Source: Planctomycetaceae bacterium
GTDB taxonomy: Bacteria > Planctomycetota > Planctomycetia > Planctomycetales > Planctomycetaceae
Direction of reading: 5' to 3'
Length of the DNA stretch: 47,135 bases
NCBI GenBank assembly: GCA_021732415.1
Contig: JAKFVC010000022.1
Span: 1-47,135 of the forward strand
In this document: in pieces, positions 36,873 through 44,879 of the stretch
Position numbering within the stretch: position 1 is the stretch's first letter
Layout: each line of letters begins with the position of its first letter
The notes under the pieces: generated by a model
What the model saw: the letters and a program-made list of their open reading frames with translations, nothing else
Databases searched by the model: none
Told to the model about the DNA's origin: nothing
Made by a program: the position numbers and the translations under genes

Positions 36873-38591
36873 ATGGCAAGCGCAATCGACCCGTTGAGCA
36901 CCACTCGTGGCAACAAGGCGTCCCGCGATCCAATGAGTGGGCAACTGACTGTCGCGGATTACATCGTCCGCAGGCTCGCACGTGAGGGCATCACCGACTG
37001 CTTCGGCGTCCCAGGAGACTTCGCGTTCAAACTCAACGACGCGATCGCACGGAGCGAGATGATTCGCTGGATCGGATGTTCGAATGAGCTGGACGCAGCC
37101 TACGCAGCCGATGGATATGCCCGTGTGCGGGGCTGCTCGCTGCTTTGCACCACCTATGCCGTAGGCGAATTGTCCGCGCTCAATGGCGTGATGGGTGCCA
37201 AGGCCGAGCGGTCGTGCGTCTTCCACCTGGTCGGCATGCCGACGATGCGCAAACAGCGAATCGGCCAGATCGTGCACCACACACTCGGTGACGGAGTGTT
37301 TCAGAATTTCGCGAACATCTCGGCTCAGGCGGCGTGTGTCTCGGCGGTGATCACTCCTGACAATTGCGTCCACGAGATGGAACGGCTGATCGCGACGGCG
37401 CGGGCCGAGAGCCAGCCGGCCTATATCCTGGTCGCTGCCGACTATGCTGTTGCGCCCGTGAATGGTTCGGTGGCGGTCCCATATCCCAAGCCTGCCAGCG
37501 GCCCGGACCTGGCCAAGGCTGTCGCGGCGATCGCTGATGGGATTCAGGCTGCCCGATCGGTGGCCGTACTTCCCGCCTACACGGTTTCGCGGTTTAAGCT
37601 CCAGCACAGCCTTCAAGCGTTGATTGAAGCACTTGGCTGCCCGTTCGCAGCGATGGCGATGGACAAGGGAGTCCTCTGCGAGACCCATCCGCAGTTCGTC
37701 GGGATTTACTCGGGGGCCGCATCATCCCGAGCTGTTCTGGAAGCCGTGGAAAATGCGGATGTTGTCATTGACGCCGGTGGTGTCAGCTTCAACGAGATCA
37801 ATACCTCGGTCTACTCGAGCCGTATTAATAGTGGAAAACTAGTGACTATCGCGGTGGATCACGTTCGCATTGGGGACCGCATCTATAACCCGACCCGCAT
37901 GGGTGACGTCTTCGATGGGTTGGCCGCTACGGTCAAGAAGCACTTCGGATACACAGCGCCGCGGAGGGAAGTACCGGCGAAACCTGCGGGGAAGGCCGTG
38001 GACCCCATCACCGCAGTCAATATGTATCCACGGTTTCGAGATTTCTTGAAACCGATGGATCGGATCGTGCTCGAGAGCGGCAGCATGACTTCCGGGATCA
38101 TTCCGCTGCCCCTCCCCAAGGGCGCAGAGGTTCAACTTCAACCGCTGTGGGGCTCGATCGGCTGGGCCACGGGCGCCGCACTGGGAGTCGCACTTGCCGA
38201 CCCAGCGCGGCGTACCGTGCTCTTCACCGGTGAGGGCTCGCACCAGCTGACCGCGGGCGACATCGGAACGATGGGACGAAATGGTTTGAAGCCAGTGATC
38301 TTCGTTCTCAACAACGGCGGATACATGGTTGAGCGTGCGCTCGAGGAAAATCCGGATTGGATCTACAACGACCTCGCTCCGTGGAACTATCACATGCTAC
38401 CAGTGGCCTTGGGGTGTCGCGGATGGTTTACGGCCAAGGTGGCCACACTGGGTGAACTCGACGTCGCACTGGCCAGGGCTGGCACGGGCGAATCGGCAAG
38501 TTATATCGAGATTGTCGCCGGTCGGATGGACTTGCCAGCGGGGCTCAAGATGGCCCATCAACATCTCGACGCACTGTACGGGAACGGCTAG
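36873..38591 (+). CDS. Thiamine-diphosphate decarboxylase, pyruvate/indolepyruvate decarboxylase family
   Basis: A 572-residue enzyme that should remove CO2 from a 2-keto acid to give an aldehyde. Seen in the sequence: the catalytic Glu72 in CSNELDAAYAADGYAR, Asp49 in GVPGDF, the His135-His136 pair in VHHTLGDG typical of Pdc/IPDC, and a C-terminal ThDP/Mg site GEGSHQLTAGDIG ending with NNGGYMVE. The Mg motif has GEG where most members have GDG. The substrate (pyruvate, phenylpyruvate, indolepyruvate or a branched keto acid) cannot be told. The ATG at 36873 has AAGGA upstream; 36852 is an alternative start. It is the first gene behind the sigma-54 promoter and should feed aldehydes to the downstream dehydrogenases. 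Confidence 0.88.
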   Translation: MASAIDPLSTTRGNKASRDPMSGQLTVADYIVRRLAREGITDCFGVPGDFAFKLNDAIARSEMIRWIGCSNELDAAYAADGYARVRGCSLLCTTYAVGELSALNGVMGAKAERSCVFHLVGMPTMRKQRIGQIVHHTLGDGVFQNFANISAQAACVSAVITPDNCVHEMERLIATARAESQPAYILVAADYAVAPVNGSVAVPYPKPASGPDLAKAVAAIADGIQAARSVAVLPAYTVSRFKLQHSLQALIEALGCPFAAMAMDKGVLCETHPQFVGIYSGAASSRAVLEAVENADVVIDAGGVSFNEINTSVYSSRINSGKLVTIAVDHVRIGDRIYNPTRMGDVFDGLAATVKKHFGYTAPRREVPAKPAGKAVDPITAVNMYPRFRDFLKPMDRIVLESGSMTSGIIPLPLPKGAEVQLQPLWGSIGWATGAALGVALADPARRTVLFTGEGSHQLTAGDIGTMGRNGLKPVIFVLNNGGYMVERALEENPDWIYNDLAPWNYHMLPVALGCRGWFTAKVATLGELDVALARAGTGESASYIEIVAGRMDLPAGLKMAHQHLDALYGNG

Positions 38592-38615
38592 CCCGGAGTA
38601 TTCATCAGCCGCAGG

Positions 38616-38673
38616 GCGCTAGCCCCGGTTCGGGATTAAGGCCCGATCTTCCAAGGGAACCGGACGCTAGTGC
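38616..38673. repeat. REP-like imperfect inverted repeat
   Basis: GCGCTAGCCCCGGTTC (38616-38631) and GAACCGGACGCTAGTGC (38657-38673) pair imperfectly. Sequences of the CCGCAGGGCGCTAGCCCC type are, from memory, very common between planctomycete genes. It lies in the 264-base gap between the decarboxylase and cytochrome genes and may end or attenuate transcription there. Confidence 0.55.
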
Positions 38674-38855
38674 GTGCCGGCTGTTTTGCTACACCGAGTG
38701 CTCACCGTCCCGAGCGAAGCACTGTTTAACGACCGGGTACGGTCGCAAAACAGTTGCACAAGCAGGGCGGCGATGAAGTCGTTTCCGAATCCGCGTGGAT
38801 TCTCGATGTGATAAAGACTCTTGGTACTGGGATTCTGATCCAAAAAGGAGCGATT

Positions 38856-41144
38856 ATGAACGCAGTGATTCGCAGGGTTCTTATTGTGGGAGGACTAGTC
38901 ACACTAGTTCTAACGGGCCCCCCCGACGGCAGCTTGCGTGCCGCCAAAGCCGACGAGGTTGAATATACTTTCGGTTCTCCGGTGAAGGACGGAGAGCACA
39001 CCTATGACTGGTACCGGAAGACGCATGCTGACGCTGCTGCCAAACGCTACGGCGTGGCCCCTGACAAGGTCGGCGACGGCATGGACACCTGGCACTGGTG
39101 GTGCGGTGTCGACAACCCGGGGTTTTGGCGGGAGATGGCCAAGCTCACCAGCAAGAAGGCCAATGTCCTTACTGCCCGCATCGATCTATTGCGGATGCTC
39201 CACACCGTACCGCGCTCCGAGCGGTGGGAGAAGATTGGGCTCATCAACGATCCCGACTGCGTGCCCGCCGACAAACCTGACCAATACGGCCTGCGGATCG
39301 ACCGGATGAAGGACGGCGCGCTGACCTGGGATCCCGACGTGTTCGGCTTCTCCAGCGGTGTCGTCGGCCTGCAACTCTTCAAGAACAAGAACTTCGACGC
39401 GCAGAAGTGGTCCATCGACAAGTACCTCGACGATGCGAGCAGTGTCGAGCCACCGTTCCTCGTGGGGATGGCCTGCACCGTGTGCCACACGGCCTTCAAC
39501 CCCAACCGGCCGCCGAAAAATCCCGCCGAGCCGAAGTGGGAAAACCTGGATTCGCACATCGGCAGTCAGTACTTCCGCGAAGGAATGTTGTTCGGTTACG
39601 ACATGCCTAAGGATACGTTTGCCTGGCAGTACCTCTACCATCAACAGCCGGGTACCAGCGAAACAACTCGATTCCCATCGGACTTCATTAACGGTCCGAT
39701 CCTGATCAACTCGATTTACCGGCTGAACGAGCGACTCAAGCTGGGGCATACAGAGCGGATTACGGCCGAGCAGAAGCTCATGTTGCAATCGATCAACAAG
39801 CACGTCGGTCTGCCCGAGAACGAGGGCATCGGCGGAACGGACGCCGAGCCTACGTACCGGGCTCCGCGAGTCCTGTCCACCGGGGCCGACTCGATGGGTC
39901 TGGTGGTCGCGGCAACGCGCGTCTACGTCAACGAAGGATCGGGTTACAAGGACTGGATCCCAACATGGGCGCTCAACCCGTACGACCTGAAGGGGTGCCA
40001 GCAACGCGGCTTCAAGCAACGTGAATTCGACATTATCGGCAAGATTCGAAAGGATCCGAACAGCCCCTGGATGCGGACCGAGGCCCGCATGCCGAACATG
40101 GCGCTCTACCTGAGCACCCACGACGGCTTCCCACTCAAAGATGCCGTTGAGGCCGAGGGGAAAGGTGGCAAGAACGGCAAGGATTATCTCCAGACCGACG
40201 CGGGCGTCCTCCACAAGGGGAAGATCGCCTTTGCCGACCACTGCGCCCGCTGCCACAGCAGCAAGCGGCCGGACAACCTGCCCGAGAACGCCGAGGCTCG
40301 GAAGAAGGCCTGGCGAGAGTTCGTGCTGCGGGACGACTTCCTCACGAACAACTACTTGTCCGACGACGAACGCTACCCCAACTCGGAGCTGGGTACAAAC
40401 ATTGGGCGCAGCCTGACTCCCAACTGGGATGCGGGTGGCGGCTACGGCCAGATGTCCAGCCTGGGGTTCAAACTCAACCAGGCCAGTGCCGAGCAGGTGT
40501 TCGACCAGGATCAGGACGGCAAACCAATCCCACTGTACAACCCGTTGACCGGCAAACACGACGTCAAGTTCAGCGCCAAGAAACTCTATTACCGGACACC
40601 GACCCTGGTGAGTGTCTGGGCGACAGCGCCGTACCTGCACAACAACTCGGTCGGGTTGTACAACGGCGACCCGTCCCTGGTCGGCCGCATAGTTGGATAT
40701 GAGGACGCGATGACCAAGCTCCTCGGGCCCGAGAAACGCCTTGGTGCCGGGTCGATCAAGGTCACCACCGATGACACCACGTTGCCGGACGTCTTCCCCA
40801 TGCTGAAGGCGACGCTGCCAGAGTTCGCCGACCTGCCGGATCTGGAAGTGGACCTGCTGCGTGTGCCCAAGGGGACACCGATCAACCTGCTGATGCATGT
40901 TCCTCCCACAGCCATCAAAGCCGTCTTGCAGGCCTACGTGGATGGAATTCTCCAGGGTGAGCCCAGATCGAAATTCGCGGAGCTGCGGACGAAGAACCAC
41001 GCCACCGGCCACCAGAAGCTGATGGAGAAGCTGCTGGACGTGAGCGTGTGTCCCGATTTTATCGAAGATCGCGGCCACACTTACGGCCGAGAGTTGAGCG
41101 ATGACGACAAGCGGGCTCTCATCGAGTACGTGAAGCATTTTTAA
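38856..41144 (+). CDS. RoxA-like diheme c-type cytochrome
   Basis: A 762-residue exported protein with a signal peptide (RRVLIVGGLVTLVLTG, cleaved near residue 30). Two heme-c sites are visible: C207-x-x-C210-H211 (CTVCH) and C463-x-x-C466-H467 (CARCH). Near residue 595, APYLHNNSVG follows TPTLVSVWAT; this WATAPYLHNNSV-type segment is shared with the RoxA/RoxB rubber oxygenases and related cytochrome-c-peroxidase-like proteins. The size (about 760) is near that of RoxA (about 680). It may oxidise an organic substrate or pass electrons to the cupredoxin encoded next. The start ATG has AAAAAGGAG upstream. The RoxA link is by motif and size only. A peroxidase or a simple electron carrier is possible. 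Confidence 0.75.
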   Translation: MNAVIRRVLIVGGLVTLVLTGPPDGSLRAAKADEVEYTFGSPVKDGEHTYDWYRKTHADAAAKRYGVAPDKVGDGMDTWHWWCGVDNPGFWREMAKLTSKKANVLTARIDLLRMLHTVPRSERWEKIGLINDPDCVPADKPDQYGLRIDRMKDGALTWDPDVFGFSSGVVGLQLFKNKNFDAQKWSIDKYLDDASSVEPPFLVGMACTVCHTAFNPNRPPKNPAEPKWENLDSHIGSQYFREGMLFGYDMPKDTFAWQYLYHQQPGTSETTRFPSDFINGPILINSIYRLNERLKLGHTERITAEQKLMLQSINKHVGLPENEGIGGTDAEPTYRAPRVLSTGADSMGLVVAATRVYVNEGSGYKDWIPTWALNPYDLKGCQQRGFKQREFDIIGKIRKDPNSPWMRTEARMPNMALYLSTHDGFPLKDAVEAEGKGGKNGKDYLQTDAGVLHKGKIAFADHCARCHSSKRPDNLPENAEARKKAWREFVLRDDFLTNNYLSDDERYPNSELGTNIGRSLTPNWDAGGGYGQMSSLGFKLNQASAEQVFDQDQDGKPIPLYNPLTGKHDVKFSAKKLYYRTPTLVSVWATAPYLHNNSVGLYNGDPSLVGRIVGYEDAMTKLLGPEKRLGAGSIKVTTDDTTLPDVFPMLKATLPEFADLPDLEVDLLRVPKGTPINLLMHVPPTAIKAVLQAYVDGILQGEPRSKFAELRTKNHATGHQKLMEKLLDVSVCPDFIEDRGHTYGRELSDDDKRALIEYVKHF

Positions 41145-41213
41145 CAAGTCTCGGATTCTGGTCGATGGGCCCTGGCAATTGCCGGGGCTCATCACTCTCC
41201 CAAGGAAACGAAT

Positions 41214-41627
41214 ATGAAATCGATGTACCTGATCCCTGTCCTCTGTACGCTCAACCTGGTTGGAATCTTGTGTATCTTCGCGGATCAAAAGGAAGGTGAC
41301 ACGAAGGCTAAGACCAAGCCGATCACCGTCACGTTAAAGAGTCTGGGCTACGACCCCAAAAAGCTGGAAATCCACGTTGGCGATTCAGTGCTCTGGACCA
41401 ACAAGTCGCGCACGACGCACACGGCGACATCGGACGATGATGGCAAAGCTTTCGATACAGGAGAAATTAAGCCGGACAAGTCGTCCGAGCCCGTCAAGTT
41501 CGAGAAAGACGGAGAGTTCAAATACCACTGCAAGATTCACGGAAAGGCCATGAGCGGGATCATTTTCGTGAAACCCGCGGAGAAGAAGTGCTTGACCGCG
41601 GGAATCACTGCTGGGCAAAAACAATAA
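41214..41627 (+). CDS. Cupredoxin (plastocyanin-like blue copper protein)
   Basis: A 137-residue exported type-1 copper protein. A signal peptide or anchor (about 4-22) is followed by the cupredoxin barrel. The copper ligands are visible: His69 in TTHTAT, then Cys106, His109 and Met113 in HCKIHGKAM. All four are present, so an electron-carrier role is likely. It starts 69 bases after the diheme cytochrome with AAGGA upstream, and the two are very likely redox partners in the periplasm. It is near the length of plastocyanin and azurin (about 100) plus the signal. Confidence 0.88.
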   Translation: MKSMYLIPVLCTLNLVGILCIFADQKEGDTKAKTKPITVTLKSLGYDPKKLEIHVGDSVLWTNKSRTTHTATSDDDGKAFDTGEIKPDKSSEPVKFEKDGEFKYHCKIHGKAMSGIIFVKPAEKKCLTAGITAGQKQ

Positions 41628-41652
41628 GATCCTTTGAAGTATATCTGTAGGT

Positions 41653-41736
41653 GAGCCCCGTCCCGTAAGGCGGGAGTGTATTCGTAGGCCAGATGTATTA
41701 CAGGCCAAGAACCCCAGGCCTTACGGCACCGGGCTC
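41653..41736. repeat. Inverted repeat between the cupredoxin and aldehyde dehydrogenase genes
   Basis: GAGCCCCGTCCCGTAAGGC (41653-41671) and GCCTTACGGCACCGGGCTC (41718-41736) pair over 19 bases with two mismatches. The spacer is 46 bases. The GTGCCGTAAGGCCTGGGG-type sequence recalls a planctomycete intergenic repeat. It could act as a partial terminator. Confidence 0.6.
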
Positions 41737-41780
41737 AACAACGCGACCTATTTTTAACTTGAACAATTTAGGACCGAATC

Positions 41781-43160
41781 ATGAGTACAGTCGACTATGG
41801 GGCCATCGTTTCACGTCACCGGCAATACTTTCTGACCGGCGTCACACGCTCGGCGGAATGGCGTGAGAGCCAACTCATTGCCCTGCGGACGATGATGCAA
41901 GACCGTGCCGAGGACTTCTACGACGCACTGTGGACGGACCTCCGCCGCAACCGCACTGACGCGGATTTGACGGACGTGAAATGCATGACCAGCGAGGCCG
42001 AGCACGCGCTGACCCACCTGCGGAAATGGATGGCTCCGCAAAGTGTCAGCACCCCGTTGTTTCTGGCTCCGTCGCACACGCAGGTGCGTTTCGATCCACT
42101 GGGCGTCGGACTGATCATCGGAACCTGGAACTATCCAGTCATGCTGACGCTGTCGCCGCTCATTGCGGCGATTTCGGGAGGCAACACGGCTGTCATCAAG
42201 CTCTCTGAGATGTCCGCGGCGACTGCGAATCTCATCGCGCGATTGATTCCGGAGTATCTGGACCGCGAGGCGTTTTCCGTCGTTCAAGGCGCAGCACCCG
42301 AAACCACGGCGCTTCTGGAGCAGCAGTGGGATCACATTTTTTTCACGGGGGGCGCGACCGTCGGCAAGATCGTCATGACGGCCGCCGCGAAGAACTTGAC
42401 GCCAGTTGTCCTGGAGTTGGGCGGCAAGAGTCCAACGATCGTCCACTCGTCCGCCAACCTGCAGGTCGCGGTGCGGCGCATCGCCCAGGGGCGCTGGCAG
42501 AACGCGGGCCAAACCTGCACCGCTGCGGATTATGTCCTTGTGTTTAAGGACGTCGCCCAGGCATTTCTACGACAACTGAAAGAGACCGTGCTGCACTACT
42601 ATGGAGAAGACCCACAGCAGAGTCCGGACTTCGGTCGAATCGTCAACGTGCGTCACTTTGATCGGCTGACCGCGTTGCTCGAAAGCGGAACGATCTACCA
42701 CGGCGGCCAGCACGATCGAGACGACCGTTTTATTGCGCCGACGATCTTAGTGAATGTGTCTCCAGATTCCCCGGCGATGCAGGAAGAAATCTTTGGTCCC
42801 ATTCTACCCGTGCTGGAAGTCGACAGCGTCCGGGATGTTATCAACTTCATCAACGCCCGGTCCAGCCCATTGGGGTTGTATATCTTCGCCGAGGATCACC
42901 GCGTGACGGAGCAGATTCTGGAGTCCACGACCTCAGGAGATGCGGCCGTGAACGATTGCGCGGTCCAACCTCTGATTCACGATCTGCCCTTCGGTGGTGT
43001 CGGCAATTCCGGGATGGGCAAGTACCACGGCGAGTGGGGATTCCGCACCTACACGAACGCCCGGGGAGTCCTCTATCACAGCACTCGGATCGACCTGGGT
43101 GTCCGATATCCGCCCTACGACCACAACCAGATACTGCGTGAATTGGTCGTGCCATCGTAA
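41781..43160 (+). CDS. Aldehyde dehydrogenase (class 3-like)
   Basis: A 459-residue NAD(P)-dependent enzyme that oxidises aldehydes to acids. Catalytic residues are in place: Glu212 in LELGGKSP and Cys246 in NAGQTCTAADYV. The coenzyme site shows IGTWNYP (113-119) and FFTGG (187-191). The short N-terminus and the C-terminal FGGVGNSGMGKYHGEWGF are typical of ALDH3 (fatty or aromatic aldehyde) enzymes rather than of the longer ALDH2 type. AGGA precedes the ATG. In this cluster it should take up the aldehydes from the keto-acid decarboxylase or from oxidative cleavage by the cytochrome. The substrate range is unknown. Confidence 0.93.
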   Translation: MSTVDYGAIVSRHRQYFLTGVTRSAEWRESQLIALRTMMQDRAEDFYDALWTDLRRNRTDADLTDVKCMTSEAEHALTHLRKWMAPQSVSTPLFLAPSHTQVRFDPLGVGLIIGTWNYPVMLTLSPLIAAISGGNTAVIKLSEMSAATANLIARLIPEYLDREAFSVVQGAAPETTALLEQQWDHIFFTGGATVGKIVMTAAAKNLTPVVLELGGKSPTIVHSSANLQVAVRRIAQGRWQNAGQTCTAADYVLVFKDVAQAFLRQLKETVLHYYGEDPQQSPDFGRIVNVRHFDRLTALLESGTIYHGGQHDRDDRFIAPTILVNVSPDSPAMQEEIFGPILPVLEVDSVRDVINFINARSSPLGLYIFAEDHRVTEQILESTTSGDAAVNDCAVQPLIHDLPFGGVGNSGMGKYHGEWGFRTYTNARGVLYHSTRIDLGVRYPPYDHNQILRELVVPS

Positions 43161-43251
43161 TGCAAGTGATAGGGTGCGTTTGGGCTTGCCGTCGAGCACG
43201 GCTCACACTTGCTGAATTTCCTGCAATGACGAGTTTCAGTGGAGACCAACT

Positions 43252-44358
43252 ATGAAATGCCCGGCCGCCGTCGTCCGTACGGCGAAAGCTCCCTTCATGA
43301 TCGAACAGATCGATGTGCCTGAGCCCGCAGACGGCGAAGTCCTGGTCAGGATCGCAGGCGTCGGCATCTGCCATACGGACATCGCGAGCCGGGATGGTTT
43401 GCTCGGTGCGCCCTTTCCGTCGGTATTCGGTCACGAAGGAGCTGGGGTTGTGGAGCAGGTCGGACGTGCGGTAACCAGGGTGACGCCGGGCGATCACGTC
43501 GTGTTGGCGCCAGCATCGGATGGTCTGTGTGAGCAATGCCAGATCGGTGCGCCCATGTACTGCGACCGGTTTAATGAATTGAACCTTCAGACGCGACCGG
43601 ACACGAGGTCCGCCCGTCTGACCGATGGCGGCCGCGCGTTCCTCAAATACTTTGGTCAATCGTCATTTGCCCACTTCGCCTTGGCGAACGAGCGAAATAC
43701 GGTCAAGGTCCGCCGCGACGTCCCACTCAAGATTCTCGGTCCCCTCGGTTGTGGTATTCAGACAGGTGCCGGAACCGTGATGAACGGCCTGAAGCCAGCC
43801 CCGGGCTCGTCCATTGCGATTCTGGGCGCCGGTCCCGTTGGCCTGGCCGCGATTCTGGGCGCTGCAGTTTGTGGCTGTGCAACGATTATCGCGGTGGACC
43901 GGGTCGATAGCAGGCTCGAACTGGCAAGAGGAATCGGCGCGACGCACGGAATCAACACGGAGAACGAACCGGATCTGGCGAAAGCGATCCGCGCCATCGT
44001 CCCTCGTGGCGTGAATTCCATCGTGGATTCGGCGGGTGTTTCGACCTTGATCGGTGCCGCAGTCGGCGCACTGGCGATCCGCGGGAGGCTGGGCCTGGTG
44101 GCGGTTCCCCCCACCGTGGATCGAAAGCTGGAAATGCCCTGGTTTAGCATTCTCAATAACGGCCAAAGGGTAGAGGGTTTCGTCGAGGGCAATTCGATTC
44201 CGGACATCTTCATTCCGCAGATGATCGATCTTTATGCCCAGCGACGATTTCCTTTCGACAAGCTGATCAGCGTGTACCCCTTCGAAGCGATTAACGAAGC
44301 CGTCGAGGATCAACGGCAAGGCAAGGCGACCAAAGTGGTATTGGAGACGGGTGCTTAA
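43252..44358 (+). CDS. Zinc alcohol dehydrogenase (aryl-alcohol type)
   Basis: A 368-residue medium-chain dehydrogenase for alcohol/aldehyde interconversion. Catalytic zinc ligands are Cys40 (GICHTD), His61-Glu62 (GHEGAG) and Cys167 (GPLGCGIQTG). The coenzyme site has LGAGPVG, followed by AVDRVDSR, where Asp suggests NAD. The structural zinc site is altered: the usual Cys-x2-Cys-x2-Cys-x7-Cys reads Asp90, Cys93, Cys96, Cys104, so an Asp takes the place of the first Cys. The GIQTGAGTVMN segment and ELNLQTRPD-type loop recall benzyl-alcohol dehydrogenases. GGAGACC precedes the ATG. It probably balances aldehyde and alcohol pools with the ALDH gene 91 bases upstream. Confidence 0.92.
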   Translation: MKCPAAVVRTAKAPFMIEQIDVPEPADGEVLVRIAGVGICHTDIASRDGLLGAPFPSVFGHEGAGVVEQVGRAVTRVTPGDHVVLAPASDGLCEQCQIGAPMYCDRFNELNLQTRPDTRSARLTDGGRAFLKYFGQSSFAHFALANERNTVKVRRDVPLKILGPLGCGIQTGAGTVMNGLKPAPGSSIAILGAGPVGLAAILGAAVCGCATIIAVDRVDSRLELARGIGATHGINTENEPDLAKAIRAIVPRGVNSIVDSAGVSTLIGAAVGALAIRGRLGLVAVPPTVDRKLEMPWFSILNNGQRVEGFVEGNSIPDIFIPQMIDLYAQRRFPFDKLISVYPFEAINEAVEDQRQGKATKVVLETGA

Positions 44359-44413
44359 CATGGAAATCAGACTTGCGGCATTCGCGCTGTCAGATTGCTT
44401 TTCGGGGTGATCT

Positions 44414-44848
44414 ATGGATTCAACTGCACTGGCCACCGCGCTCGGGTCGTTAGTGGGCGCATCGAGTTCGATTGCTGCGACTTGGCTTACCCAACACTCA
44501 CAAACTGTCCGCTCACGCATCGCATGGAAACTGAAGGAACGCGAGTCGCTCTACAAGGAATTCATCACAGAAGCGTCTCGTCTGACCGTCGATGCATTGG
44601 CTCATTCTCTGGAGCGACCGGAACAGCTTGTGGGTATGTACGCCCTATTGAGTCACATTCGCCTGATCTCCAGCGATCACGTTCTGAAGAAGGCGGAAGA
44701 ATGTTGTCATCGAATTATCGAAGTCTATCGGCAGCCCAATCTGACAGCCGAGCAAATACACGTTGCCTTCCAGGCGAACGAGCTTGATCCCCTGAAAGAC
44801 TTCAGTTGTGCGTGTCGCGCAGAACTTTTGTGGATCTCGGCGAAATGA
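44414..44848 (+). CDS. Small membrane-anchored hypothetical protein
   Basis: A 144-residue protein. The N-terminus has one weak hydrophobic segment (about 5-24, ALATALGSLVGASSSIAATW), followed by TQHSQTVRSRIAWKLKERES and a helical cytoplasmic domain with ERESLYKEFITEASRL, LLSHIRLISS and VLKKAEECCHRIIEVYRQPN. Proteins with this layout occur as uncharacterised membrane proteins in many bacteria. I cannot assign a function. It is co-directional, 55 bases after the alcohol dehydrogenase and 31 before the flavoprotein, so probably in the same transcript. Confidence 0.65.
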   Translation: MDSTALATALGSLVGASSSIAATWLTQHSQTVRSRIAWKLKERESLYKEFITEASRLTVDALAHSLERPEQLVGMYALLSHIRLISSDHVLKKAEECCHRIIEVYRQPNLTAEQIHVAFQANELDPLKDFSCACRAELLWISAK

Positions 44849-44879
44849 TTTGTCTCCGAATCCACCAGAGGAGTGAAAG

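Noticed and set aside
38733-38756. Possible second sigma-54 promoter (TCGCAA-N5-TTGC) before the cytochrome gene
   Set aside because: It lacks the essential GG of the -24 element.
39186-41288. 700-codon open frame on the minus strand
   Set aside because: Antisense shadow of the diheme cytochrome gene, which has heme motifs, a signal peptide and a strong ribosome site; the antisense product has no recognisable domain.
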